From JACCXG01 sp963750935 (lineage in GTDB: Bacteria > Acidobacteriota > Vicinamibacteria > Vicinamibacterales > 2-12-FULL-66-21), in assembly GCA_963750935.1 (NCBI GenBank), contig CAVVSR010000004.1, forward strand, positions 124,001 to 188,000: a stretch of 64,000 nt of DNA. The letters are read 5' to 3'. The notes under the pieces were generated by a model. That model saw only the letters and a list, made by a program, of their open reading frames with translations, was not told the DNA's origin and did no database searches. Positions 28,005 to 37,475 of the stretch are shown piece by piece. The translations under genes and the position numbers were made by a program. Position 1 is the stretch's first letter. Each line of letters opens with the position of its first letter.

Positions 28005-30033
28005 TCAACCGCACGATCAGCCCGAGCAGGACAACGACGGCGGCGCCAATGGCGATCCAGAACATTCGTGGCGACAGCAGCACCGGGTCGGCCGACGCGG
28101 GCGGCGGCTGCTCCGCGTCCGCGGTGATCTCGCGCGCCTCGTTGCCAAGGACCGCCGGCGCGAGCAGCGCCAGGTCGTATTCCGGCGCCGCGACGTCCGT
28201 CTTGCCGTAGACCAGCCGCAGCGGCGTCGCGGGCTTGAAGAACCGAACCCGCCACGACGGCAGCAGCAGCCGCACCGCCGTGATCGGCAGCGGCCGGTTG
28301 TCCCCTTCCTCGACGATCACCAGCAGCTTCGTGCCCTCGCCTGCCGCGATCGGCACTTCGAGCGGCGGCGCCACGTTCGATTGATCGGCGTGCTGCCATG
28401 ACGGCCTCGCCAGCACCTCGAACCATTCGTCACGATGGCGGCGATCCGGCGGACGCTCGACACCAACCTGCAGGCTGCGCCGGAACACCCGGTCGGACGT
28501 CTCGAAGACGAGCCGCGCGTTCGGCAGGTTGGGATGCGGCAGCGTGAGCGCATAGATCGAGCGCTGACCGCCGCTCGTGTCACGCAGCGATTTCACCTCC
28601 GTCGTGGCCGGGGTGATGGGCAGATCCAGCGAGAGCGGCTCGGCCCGACGCTCGACGAGATACGGAATCTGCCGGCTGTCCGCATCCACGAGCCGGACGT
28701 CCGCAAAGTTACCCGAAGGCCCGCGGCTGTGCGACAGCACCGCCGCGTCGAGCTGCAGGGTGACGAGACCGGCCGGCTGTTCCTCGATCGCACGGTGATA
28801 CCGGAAGCCGGCGACATCCAGCGACGCCCCCCGGTCGGCGAGCGGTGGCGCGGGAGCTGGTGTCGTGGCGGTGTCGGCGGGACGCGGGTCGCCCCACGAC
28901 GCCTCGAGCACATCCGCCAGCACGACCGACGCTCGCCGCGCCTCGAGGTCGTACTGCGGGGGCGACGCGGAGGGATCGCCATATCTCGCCGTCAACGCGC
29001 CGCCTGGCGCCTCGAAGTAGATCACGGGCAACTCGGCGAACTCGAGCGAGACGCGGTCCAGCGCCAGCGGCGGGTTGCTGCCGTCCTCGATCACGAGCTG
29101 CAGCTCCGACGTGCGCGGCGCGTCGATCGCGATGCGCATCGCGGGAGCGCCACTGCGCTGCTCGGCCCGCACCAGCCGGGCGCGTCCGAGCTCCTCCGGA
29201 TCGGCGCGCGCGCCGCTGAAGCGCGTCTCCATGACCGACGCGTCGCGGAAGACGTCGCCGGTGCCCGCTTCCAACAGGAGCGCCGCCAGCGGCAGCCCCG
29301 CCGCCGGCAGCGGAATCCGATAACGGCTCCGGCCCGGCTCGCTGGCCTGGCGCTGCGCGGTCACCGGCACGATCAATGGGTCGGCAGGCACGCGTGACGT
29401 CGGCGTCTCGCGGGCGCGCACGGCGCGCGGCAGCGACAGCCGGCCGCTGTTGGTGTCGTCCCAGGTCACCCGCAGGTAGCGGAAGGTGCCGGGCGCGAAC
29501 GCGACCGAGGTCTGCCGTACGCGCTCCTCCGGCAGATCGAGCAGGGTCCCCTGCCCGACGAGCATCGACCAGCGCTCCCGGTCGCCGCTGCCCTCGAGCA
29601 CGAACCGTTTGAGGAACGGCGCCGGCAGGCCGTCCACCGTCAGCGCATCGATGGCGCGGGCCTCCCCGAGATCCACTTCGAACCCACTCGTCTTCTGCGT
29701 CGCGGCGATCGCGAGCACGGCGCCGCCGAGCCACGTCGCACGTGCCGACGGCCGGGACATCAACAGGTACGGGACCTCGCGTCCGCCGGCGTCGAACAGC
29801 CGCAGATCCCCGAGACCGCCGTGCGCGTGCGTGCCGTCGGCGTCCGACGTCACCCGCGTGAAGCGCTGTCCACTGGCCAGCAGCGGGATGTCGATGCGCA
29901 GCTTGCGCGGACCGCCGCCGACGGTGTGGATCTCACGCGTGACGATGCGCGCCGGCGATGGCGACGGCTGCGCGGTGACGAACCCGGCCGCCGCCAGGGT
30001 GAGGAACGCGACCGCTGAGGACGTGCGGGTCAT
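27961..30033 (-). CDS. DUF3999-family exported protein with C-terminal membrane anchor
   Basis: 690 residues. Signal peptide MTRTSSAVAFLTLAAAGFVTAQ, a long extracytoplasmic beta-rich region built from repeated jelly-roll-like modules (GSGDRERWSMLVGQGTLLDL; TFRYLRVTWDD; RLVFETSDRVFRRSLQVGVE), and one C-terminal helix (MFWIAIGAAVVVLLGLIVRLI). The modules resemble discoidin-type carbohydrate-binding folds. The ATGA overlap with the upstream DUF2339 gene (30030-30033) shows translational coupling, and the two families pair in other phyla, so they probably act as one envelope complex of unknown function. Confidence 0.85.
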   Translation of the reverse strand: MTRTSSAVAFLTLAAAGFVTAQPSPSPARIVTREIHTVGGGPRKLRIDIPLLASGQRFTRVTSDADGTHAHGGLGDLRLFDAGGREVPYLLMSRPSARATWLGGAVLAIAATQKTSGFEVDLGEARAIDALTVDGLPAPFLKRFVLEGSGDRERWSMLVGQGTLLDLPEERVRQTSVAFAPGTFRYLRVTWDDTNSGRLSLPRAVRARETPTSRVPADPLIVPVTAQRQASEPGRSRYRIPLPAAGLPLAALLLEAGTGDVFRDASVMETRFSGARADPEELGRARLVRAEQRSGAPAMRIAIDAPRTSELQLVIEDGSNPPLALDRVSLEFAELPVIYFEAPGGALTARYGDPSASPPQYDLEARRASVVLADVLEASWGDPRPADTATTPAPAPPLADRGASLDVAGFRYHRAIEEQPAGLVTLQLDAAVLSHSRGPSGNFADVRLVDADSRQIPYLVERRAEPLSLDLPITPATTEVKSLRDTSGGQRSIYALTLPHPNLPNARLVFETSDRVFRRSLQVGVERPPDRRHRDEWFEVLARPSWQHADQSNVAPPLEVPIAAGEGTKLLVIVEEGDNRPLPITAVRLLLPSWRVRFFKPATPLRLVYGKTDVAAPEYDLALLAPAVLGNEAREITADAEQPPPASADPVLLSPRMFWIAIGAAVVVLLGLIVRLITSETGPPPSPPGP

Positions 30034-33000
30034 GGGGTGGCCTTCGGTTTCGCGAGCACGAACTTCTGCAGGGCGATGGAGACGAGCGCCAGCGCGACCG
30101 CGAGGCCGACGAACGAACCGATGCGGTAGAGCCCTTCGAGCGAGCGCAGGTCGTAGAGGAAGCACTTGAACGTCGTCACCGCGATCAGCGTTACGGCGGT
30201 GACCCGCGCGGGACGGTTGCCCATATAGATGCCGGCCGCCAGCAGCAGCATGCCGAACGCCAGCCACCCGATCGTGTAGGTGAGGTCCTGCGAGAGGGTG
30301 ACCCCGAATCGGAAGGTGATCTCCGGCCCGGTCGCGTAGTAGTCGGCGATCTCGATGTTCAGCAGCAGGAACAGCAGGATGACGCCGGCCGCCGGCAGGA
30401 CGTGCGCCAGCCGTGGCAGCCCCGGCACCACGCGATCCTCCGTCCGCGAGAGGAACCAGGCGCCGAGCAGCATCGAGCCGGCCGCCAGCAGGTAGGTATA
30501 CAGATACCAGTTGAAGATGCGCATCGCGCCGCGCGGCTCGTAGATCCAGACATCCTCATTCAGCGCCAGGCGCACGAAGACGACGACGAACAGGGCGGCG
30601 CAGGCGATGAGCAGGCCGCGGTGCGGCACGCGCTGGTAGAGCCAGGCCAGCGCCGCCGCTTCGAGCGCCCAGCCGATGGTGATCCACTGGTGATCGAGCT
30701 GCAGCGGAATCGCCACCGTGATGAAGGCGAGCGCCACGCCGGCCACCAGCGCGAGACGGGTCATGTCGCGCTCGCCGGCGCGCTCGAGCCTGAGCAGGGC
30801 CCGCAGCAGGAACGCGGTCACCAGCCCCTGCACCACCGGGACGATCCCGATCATCCAGTCGAGTCCGCCGCCGTCGAACGCGGCGCGCGCGGCGAAGAAC
30901 GTCATCGCCGCGGCGGCCAGGGCGACCAGCCACGGCTCGCGGCTGGCCCGCCGGCGCGGTCCGACCACGAGCGCGTACGCGGTGAACAGCGCGTAGAGCG
31001 CCGCGGCCAGGATCAGCAGCTCCCGCCACTCGATGCTCAGGTCGTGCGCGAGTTGATACTCGAGCAGCGCGGCCCACGCCACGGCGACGGCACCACCGGC
31101 AACCCGGCTCCATCCGGCTTGCGACGTCAGCAGCAGGATCACGCCGATGTTGAGGACGTGCGTGGCGAGCAGCGCCGGGAAGGGGGGCGGCCCCTCGGCC
31201 TGCGAGGCGAGAATCGCCACGAGCTCGCCGCCGAAGAGTGCGACCGCCGCAGCCTGGCGGCCGAGCTGCCCCTGCCCTTTCGCGTCGGCCAGCAGCATCC
31301 AGGCGAGCGCATAGATCGACAGGATCGCCGAGGCCGACAGGCCGATCAGCGTCCACGGCATCTGCGCGCTCACCGCCGTCCAGGCCGCGAGCACGGCTGC
31401 CGCCCCGCCGACGGCGAGGACGTGCAGCACGCCGGCCCTCACGAACAGCGCGGTCACGCTCGACGCGAGCGTGATCACGAACAGCGTGCCGAAGATCGGC
31501 CACGGCGGCAGCGACCATTCGCGGTTCAGCGAGATCAGCAGCAGGAACAGATGGCCGATCAGGCCCAGATAGAGACCGCCGGCGAAGGCCGACGCACCGT
31601 CCGCCTCGGCGGATCGCGTCGAGTGGGCCGCCCACGCGTGACCGGCAAGCGTGATGAGCGTCAGTCCGGTCAGCACCGCGAGCGACGGCAGGATGCCGAC
31701 CGCACCGGCCGACTGCTGCCACCACACGCGCGAGCACGATCCACGACAGCACGGAGCCGACCTGCGCGAGCGCGGGCATGCGTCCCGACGCGCTCTCGAT
31801 GAACACCGCCGCGTTCAGGATCGCCAGCAGCAGCGCCAGCGCCCAGAGCGCGGCCGGCGCGATCGGCCCGGTGGAGAGGAACAGCAGCAGGAACAGACTG
31901 GCGATCAGCACGACCGCACCGCCCACCTGTGGCTGCAGCTCGCGCCCCATCCGTCGCGCCAGGACCGGCACTGCCGCCGTCACGATGCCGAACACCGCGT
32001 AGACCGCAACCGCGCTCGACAGCAGCTCGAGCGTCAGGTGCGACGCCGACCAGACCGCCTGCGTCGCGACGGCGAGGAACGAGGCTGTGAAGAACACGCC
32101 GCCGCGGCCGATCGCGATGGCGCGCCAGGCGCAGAGGAGCACGAGCGCGAGCAGCGGACCGAACAGCGGCAGCGGATCGGCCGACGCGGGATCGATCTCC
32201 GCGATCACCGGGAACACGAACAGCAGCGCGGGCGCGGCGTAGACGCTGCGCTCGGCGCCGTCACTCAGCGGACGCGAGAACCGCCGCGCGATCGTCGGCG
32301 CGAACAGATAGAGCAGGACGAACGCCGCCACGAACGCCAGCGCGAGCAGCCGCGCGCTCTCGCTGTAGCCCGTCGCCAGCCAGACCGCCCACACCAGCAG
32401 CGTGGCGAGCGCGCCCACGCCCTGGAGCGCCATGCTCCTCAGCGCGATCGTCACCGCGAGCAGGCCGACGTCGATGAGCAGCAGGAAGCCAAAGAGGAGG
32501 CCGGGTCGCGCGCCGTACGCCGGCACCGTCGCCAGATAGACGACGAACAGCAGCGGCAGCGCCGCCGCGATCACCGTCGTCCGTTCGAACGTCTCGTCTT
32601 CCTCGCCGCGGGCGCGGCTCAGGCCGCGGCGGCCGAACAGCATCGCCCCGACGCTCAGGATCGGGAAGATCGTGAAGATCCCCATCGCCAGCGGCAGGTC
32701 GCTCGCGTTCAGGAACTTGAAGACCCAGATCCACTGGTAGGCGGTCGTGAGGACCAGTGTGAGGATCGTCAGCACCGGCCAGACCTGCTTGTAGGCCACC
32801 CACGCCAGGCCGACGTTCAACAACACCAGGTAGGCGAACAGCGGAATCGGACGGTTCTCCCCCGTCGACAGCAGCGCCGGCGTCGCGAACCCGCCGAGCA
32901 GGCCGAGCACCGCGATGAACAGCGACTCCCGCCTGATCGAGAGCAGCACCGCCAGGGCGGTTACCGCGGCGAGCAGCGCGAACGTGAGCGTCGCCGGGAT

Positions 33001-33916
33001 CAGGTTCCACAGCGCGTGCGCGGCAAAGAAGGTTGCGAACAGGATCGCGATGGCTGCGGCATCGAGCGCGTTGGCCGTCGCCGGATAGTTGCGCGCCGCC
33101 TTCATCTCGCACAGCACGAGCAGCCCGACGGCGACCGCGATCCCGATCAGCACGCGAATCGGCGGCTGCAGCCACCCCTGCTGCACCGAGTAGCGCAGGA
33201 ACAGGACCGCCGCGAAGATCAGCGCGATGCCGGCGATCGCGGAGAACATCTTGACGCCGACGACGCTCTCCCAGTCGAAGGAGGGAGCCGGCTCCGTCGG
33301 CGGGGGCGGGGGCGGCGGCGGAAGGCGGCCGCGGCGGCATCGGCGCTCGCGGTGGACCGGCGGACGGCGGGATCGCCGGGGCCGGACGATCGGGCCGGGG
33401 AGCGCTTGCCGGTGGAACCGCTGGCGCAGAGGGGATCGCCGGCGGGACCGACGCTGGCGTCTGTGGCGTGGGTGACGTTGCGGGAGCAGGCGACGGTACC
33501 GACGGTGTTGGCGTCGCGACCGGAACCGTCGAGGGTGATGCCCGGCGGACGGGCGATGGCGGAACCGCAGGAGAAGGCGGTGGCGCGGCCGGACGTTCGC
33601 GCACAACCGGTGGCGAGCTGACCGGCAGCGGGATCGCAGGCGCGGGCCGCGGCGGGGACGGCGGAACCGCTGCTGCCGGAGCCGATGCGGCTGGCGCGGG
33701 TGCCACCTCCACACCGGCGCGTGCGGCAGTCTCGCGCTGGCCGATCAGCGCCGCCGACAGACGCTGCGTGGTCGCCTTCTGGTCCTCGAGCGCCTGTTCC
33801 AGGGCCGCGACCCGCTTCTTGGTCCGATATAGCGACACCCATAACGCGATCGGCAGAATGAACGGCACGATCACGAAGAACATCCCGAGCAGGATGAATG
33901 GGAGCACGTCGTCCAC
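30030..33916 (-). CDS. DUF2339-family polytopic membrane protein, frame broken twice
   Basis: About 1290 residues. N-terminus: one membrane helix (LPFILLGMFFVIVPFILPIALWVSLY), a short coiled coil (RTKKRVAALEQALEDQKATTQRLSAAL), and a Pro/Ala-rich linker of about 130 residues ending in a run of prolines. Then the DUF2339 signature FDWESVVGVKMFSAIAGIALIF and more than 25 hydrophobic segments, ending in LTYTIGWLAFGMLLLAAGIYMGNRPARV and FKCFLYDLRSLEGLYRIGSFVGLAVAL. Frame breaks near 33315 (C-rich run) and 31727. Function unknown; the tail resembles multi-pass transferase or polymer-export proteins only in general architecture. Starts divergently from udk. Confidence 0.85.
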
Positions 33917-34027
33917 TGGCCCTCCGTATCCCGGTACTTATCGGCGCCTGGGGTTCGATTCCTGACTTCCTGATACTCTTCCTTTGCCCGGCGCGGCGGC
34001 TCATGCCGGCCTGAGAACTCATGAAAA

Positions 34028-34696
34028 ATGGTGTCTGAGGCAGGACAATCCCAGGATTTGCCGTCGGTTACAGAAATCGCTCCTCCGCTCGTCATCGGTG
34101 TGGCCGGGGGCTCCGGTTCTGGCAAGACCACCGTCGTCCGGCGCATCCTCGACAGCCTCGGCACCGACCGGGTCACGGTCATCGAGCACGATCGGTACTA
34201 CCGGGACCGGAACGACCTGCGGCTCGAGGAGCGCGCCGCCCTCAATTACGACCACCCCGATTCGCTCGAGACGGATCTGCTGGTCCGCCACGTCGAGGAG
34301 CTCAGGGCCGGGCGCCCGGTCGACGTGCCGATGTACGACTTCTCCAGGCACGCGCGGCAACGCACCACCGAGACGATGGCGCCGCGGCGGGCGGTGATCG
34401 TCGAGGGCATCCTCATCTACTCGGACGCGGCGCTGCGGGCGCTGATGGACGTCAAGGTGTTCGTCGACACCGACGACGACACGCGGTTCATCCGCCGGCT
34501 GCAGCGTGACATCGCCGAACGCGGCCGGACCGTGCAGTCGGTGATCGAGCAGTACCTGAGCACCGTCAAGCCGATGCACCTCGAGTTCGTCGAGCCGAGC
34601 AAGCGCTACGCCGACATCATCATTCCGCAGGGCGGGCACAACGCGGTCGCGATCGACATGGTGCTGACGCTGATTCGCAGCCTGACCGCGCGATGA
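34028..34696 (+). CDS. udk: Uridine kinase
   Basis: 222 residues. Phosphorylates uridine and cytidine to UMP and CMP using ATP or GTP in pyrimidine salvage. Walker A GGSGSGKT (about residues 27-34), the nucleoside-binding region VIEHDRYYRD and LNYDHPDSLETDLL, PMYDFSRHAR, and the Walker-B-like VIVEGILIYSD are all present, as is the lid RFIRRLQRDIAERGR. A 15-residue N-terminal extension precedes the core. Its stop overlaps the next start (ATGA). Confidence 0.93.
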   Translation: MVSEAGQSQDLPSVTEIAPPLVIGVAGGSGSGKTTVVRRILDSLGTDRVTVIEHDRYYRDRNDLRLEERAALNYDHPDSLETDLLVRHVEELRAGRPVDVPMYDFSRHARQRTTETMAPRRAVIVEGILIYSDAALRALMDVKVFVDTDDDTRFIRRLQRDIAERGRTVQSVIEQYLSTVKPMHLEFVEPSKRYADIIIPQGGHNAVAIDMVLTLIRSLTAR

Positions 34697-36333
34697 ACGG
34701 CGCCGTCGCCGACAGGCTGCGATCGCACGGCCTGGCGATCGGCTTGTTCGTGCTGCTGTCGGTGATCCACACCTGGCCGCTCGCCACCAATCCGGCGGTG
34801 CTGTCGAGAAACGACAACGGCGACACGATGTTGAACGAGTGGATCATCGCCTGGGTGGTCCACCAGCTGCCCCGCGATCCACTCCACCTGTTCGCGTCGA
34901 ACATCTTCTATCCGGCCAGGGACACCCTCGCCTTCTCGGAGCCCCTGATCGTCCCGGCCGTGCTGGGGGCGCCGGTGCTGTGGCTCGGCGGCTCGCCGGT
35001 GCTCGCGTACAACCTGCTGCTGCTCGCCGGGTTCACGCTGACCGCACTGGCCGCCTACGCCGTGGTGTATTCGTGGACCGGCGACCGGCTCGCGGGGGTG
35101 GTCGCCGGATCGCTCTTCGCCTTCAACACCCACACCCTCACCAGGCTCGCGCACATCCAGGGCATTCATGTCTACGGCCTGCCGCTGACGCTGCTGTTCG
35201 CGGATCGCCTGATCACGCAGCCCGGGATCCGCCCGGCACTGCTGCTGGCCGGATCGATGGCGGTCATGGCCTACTCGTCCGGCTACCTGCTGGTGTTCGG
35301 CACCGTGATGATCGCGATCGTGCTGCTCGCGCGGGTCGCCGACTGGCGCCGGAACGCCGGCCGCGTCGTCGCCGCCTTCGCACTGGCGACCGTGGCCACC
35401 GTCATCGTCGTGCTGCCGATTGCCGTGCCCTACCGCCGGGTCGCCGCCGAACAGGGGATGGTGCGCTCGATCGAGGCCGTGCGCGAGTACTCGGCGACGC
35501 TGCCCGGGTATCTGGCGGCAGCGGGCCGCATTCACTTCCACACCTGGAGCGCACGCTTCTTCGAGAACCCGGTGGATTCGTTCTTCCCGGGGTTCGTGGC
35601 GATCGCGCTGACGCTGGTGGCGATCTGGGCAGCCATTCGCGGCCGGGTGTCGCGCGGCCGGGTGTTCATGCTCGTGGCGATCGGCGCGATCGGCTTCCTG
35701 CTGTCGCTCGGCCTGCAAACGCCGCTCTACGCGATCGTCTACAAGCTGCTGCCGCCCATGGCCGGCCTCCGCGCCGCCGCCCGGTTCGGCAACCTGTTCC
35801 TGCTGGCGATGGCGCTGCTGGCGGGACTGGGGCTGGCGGCGCTGCGCCAGTCGGACGCGGCCCGTCGAGCGGCCACCGCTCTCGCGGTCGCGGCCATCAC
35901 GCTGGTGAACGTCGAGGCGCTTCGGGCGCCGTTCGAGTTCCGGCGGTTCGAGGGGATTCCGCGCGTCTACGACGTCCTCGCGCGCGAGACCGGACCGGTC
36001 GTGCTCGCGGAAACGCCGTTCTATCCGCCGCACGCCGTCTTCGAGAACGCCGAGTACGTGCTGAACTCGACGACCCACTGGCGGCCGCTGATGAACGGCT
36101 ACAGCGGTTACGTCCCCGAATCCTACGCGCGTGTCGCCTGGACCTTCTGGTACTTTCCGGAGGAGCATGCGATCAAGGCGATGCGGGACGCCGGCGTCAC
36201 GCACTTCACCGTGCATCCGCAGCGCTTTGGCCACGAAGCGGCCGAGACCATCGCGCTGCTGGCGCGGCGTCCCGACATCGAGCTCCTGGCGATCGGCGCC
36301 GGCCGGGGCACGCGCCTCTACAAGTTCCGCTGA
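34693..36333 (+). CDS. Polytopic membrane protein, GT-C/YfhO-like
   Basis: 546 residues with about 11-12 membrane segments, beginning LAIGLFVLLSVIHTWPLATNP. An acidic loop after the first helix (SRNDNGDTMLNEWIIAWVVHQL) occupies the position of the catalytic DxD/DE motif in GT-C glycosyltransferases, and the C-terminal about 130 residues (VYDVLARETGPVVLAETPFYPP...HFTVHPQRFGHEA) are soluble and extracytoplasmic. This architecture fits lipid-linked sugar transferases or the YfhO family. No other glycan genes are adjacent. Coupled to udk by a 4-base overlap. Confidence 0.75.
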   Translation: MNGAVADRLRSHGLAIGLFVLLSVIHTWPLATNPAVLSRNDNGDTMLNEWIIAWVVHQLPRDPLHLFASNIFYPARDTLAFSEPLIVPAVLGAPVLWLGGSPVLAYNLLLLAGFTLTALAAYAVVYSWTGDRLAGVVAGSLFAFNTHTLTRLAHIQGIHVYGLPLTLLFADRLITQPGIRPALLLAGSMAVMAYSSGYLLVFGTVMIAIVLLARVADWRRNAGRVVAAFALATVATVIVVLPIAVPYRRVAAEQGMVRSIEAVREYSATLPGYLAAAGRIHFHTWSARFFENPVDSFFPGFVAIALTLVAIWAAIRGRVSRGRVFMLVAIGAIGFLLSLGLQTPLYAIVYKLLPPMAGLRAAARFGNLFLLAMALLAGLGLAALRQSDAARRAATALAVAAITLVNVEALRAPFEFRRFEGIPRVYDVLARETGPVVLAETPFYPPHAVFENAEYVLNSTTHWRPLMNGYSGYVPESYARVAWTFWYFPEEHAIKAMRDAGVTHFTVHPQRFGHEAAETIALLARRPDIELLAIGAGRGTRLYKFR

Positions 36334-36369
36334 GTCACGCGGCCGCGTGAACCACTCGCTGGAGATCCC

Positions 36370-36801
36370 ATGAACGTGCGTATCCGCCGCATCCGAGCTG
36401 ACGTCCCTCTCCCCCGCTACGAAACCGACGACGCGGCGGCTTTCGACCTCGCCGCCGCCGAGGAGCGCACCGTGCCGCCCGGAGGTGTCGCGCTGGTGCC
36501 GACCGGGCTGGTCGTCGAGGTGCCGCGCGGGATGTTTCTCGGCATCTTCGCGCGAAGCAGCACGCCACTGAAGAAGGGGCTGATGGTCGCGAACGGCGTC
36601 GGCGTGGTCGATCCCGATTACTGCGGGCCGGACGACGAGATCAAGATCGCGGTCATGAACTTCACGACCGCGGCCGTCACCGTCCAGCGCGGCGACCGCA
36701 TCGCCCAGGGCATGTTCCTGGCGGTGCCGCGGGTCTCGTGGGAAGAGGCGGCCGAGCTGCGCGACGCGTCGCGTGGCGGCTTCGGCGCGACCGGACAGTG
36801 A
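36370..36801 (+). CDS. dut: dUTP diphosphatase
   Basis: 143 residues, trimeric dUTPase type: hydrolyses dUTP to dUMP and pyrophosphate. Motif 1 DDAAAFDLAA (somewhat diverged from AGYDLYA), motif 2 ARSSTPLKKGL, motif 3 GVGVVDPDYCGPDDEIKIAVMN with the catalytic Asp in VVDPDY, motif 4 GDRIAQGMFL, and the Gly-rich motif 5 SRGGFGATG at the C-terminus. The CGPDDE variant of motif 3 has a short insertion compared with the E. coli enzyme. It is 10 bases upstream of a nucleotide N-hydrolase-like gene, so both act on the deoxynucleotide pool. Confidence 0.9.
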   Translation: MNVRIRRIRADVPLPRYETDDAAAFDLAAAEERTVPPGGVALVPTGLVVEVPRGMFLGIFARSSTPLKKGLMVANGVGVVDPDYCGPDDEIKIAVMNFTTAAVTVQRGDRIAQGMFLAVPRVSWEEAAELRDASRGGFGATGQ

Positions 36802-36811
36802 CCGGGCATCG

Positions 36812-37255
36812 ATGAACGTCTACCTGGCGTGCACCGTCCGCGGCGATCGCAGCGCACTCGCCGTCGTGCGCGAGCTCGCGGACACGATCGAGCGGCTCGG
36901 CCACACGGTGATCACCCGGCACCTCCTCGCAGACGATGCGGACGGCGAGGAAGGCCGGCTCACCGAGCGGGATGTCTTCGAACGCGACATGCGATGGCTC
37001 GAGTCCGCCGACCTCCTGATCGCGGAGGCCTCGGGCTCCAGCTACGGCGTCGGCTACGAGGTCGGCTACGTCATCGGGCGCGCGGACGTCACCGGCCAGC
37101 GGGTGCTGCTGCTCTACGACGCGAGCCGGCGAAATCGGGTCTCCCGGCTCATCGCCGGCAACACCCACCCGGCGTGCACGACGTATCCGTATCGCGACGC
37201 CGCGGACCTGCTGCGTTTCGTCGAGGTCTATCTCACGCCCCGGCCGGCCTGCTAG
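36812..37255 (+). CDS. Nucleoside 2-deoxyribosyltransferase-fold protein, DNPH1/Rcl-like
   Basis: 147 residues. Matches the layout of DNPH1 (Rcl), which splits the N-glycosidic bond of deoxynucleoside 5'-monophosphates: N-terminal strand NVYLACTVRGDRSAL, GHTVITRHLL, VFERDMRWLESADLLIAEASGSSYGVGYEVGYVIG. The Glu in GVGYE is at the catalytic glutamate position of the family. Start at 36812 (MNVYLAC), since the family begins at this strand; the frame stays open to 36773. Follows dut by 10 bases. An alternative is a generic nucleoside deoxyribosyltransferase. Confidence 0.8.
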   Translation: MNVYLACTVRGDRSALAVVRELADTIERLGHTVITRHLLADDADGEEGRLTERDVFERDMRWLESADLLIAEASGSSYGVGYEVGYVIGRADVTGQRVLLLYDASRRNRVSRLIAGNTHPACTTYPYRDAADLLRFVEVYLTPRPAC

Positions 37256-37275
37256 GCGGGCAACATTTCCTGATC

Positions 37276-37300
37276 GCGCTTGGGGCCCCACCCCAAGCGC
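37276..37300 (+). terminator. Hairpin after the dut operon
   Basis: Perfect 10-bp stem (GCGCTTGGGG / CCCCAAGCGC) with loop CCCCA, 21 bases past the N-hydrolase stop. No U-tract follows directly, so a role in termination or 3'-end stability is inferred. Confidence 0.5.
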
Positions 37301-37475
37301 CGGTCTGTCGCCTCCGGGCCGGTTGCTGCTGACCACACACGCGAGCGGGCAAGGTGTGACGGGCCCCACCCCGCCCGCCACAAAAAATGCTGACCGACTG
37401 CTCGACCGACCCCGATGGTCAACGCCGCTCCGGATCTCACGTATAGTGTCCAGTGCCAACGCCTCTGGAGAGCCT

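Noticed and set aside
30556..33714. 1052-residue open frame taken as a complete protein
   Set aside because: Its two ends are out of frame with DUF2339 sequence continued in neighbouring frames, so it is only the middle of that gene.
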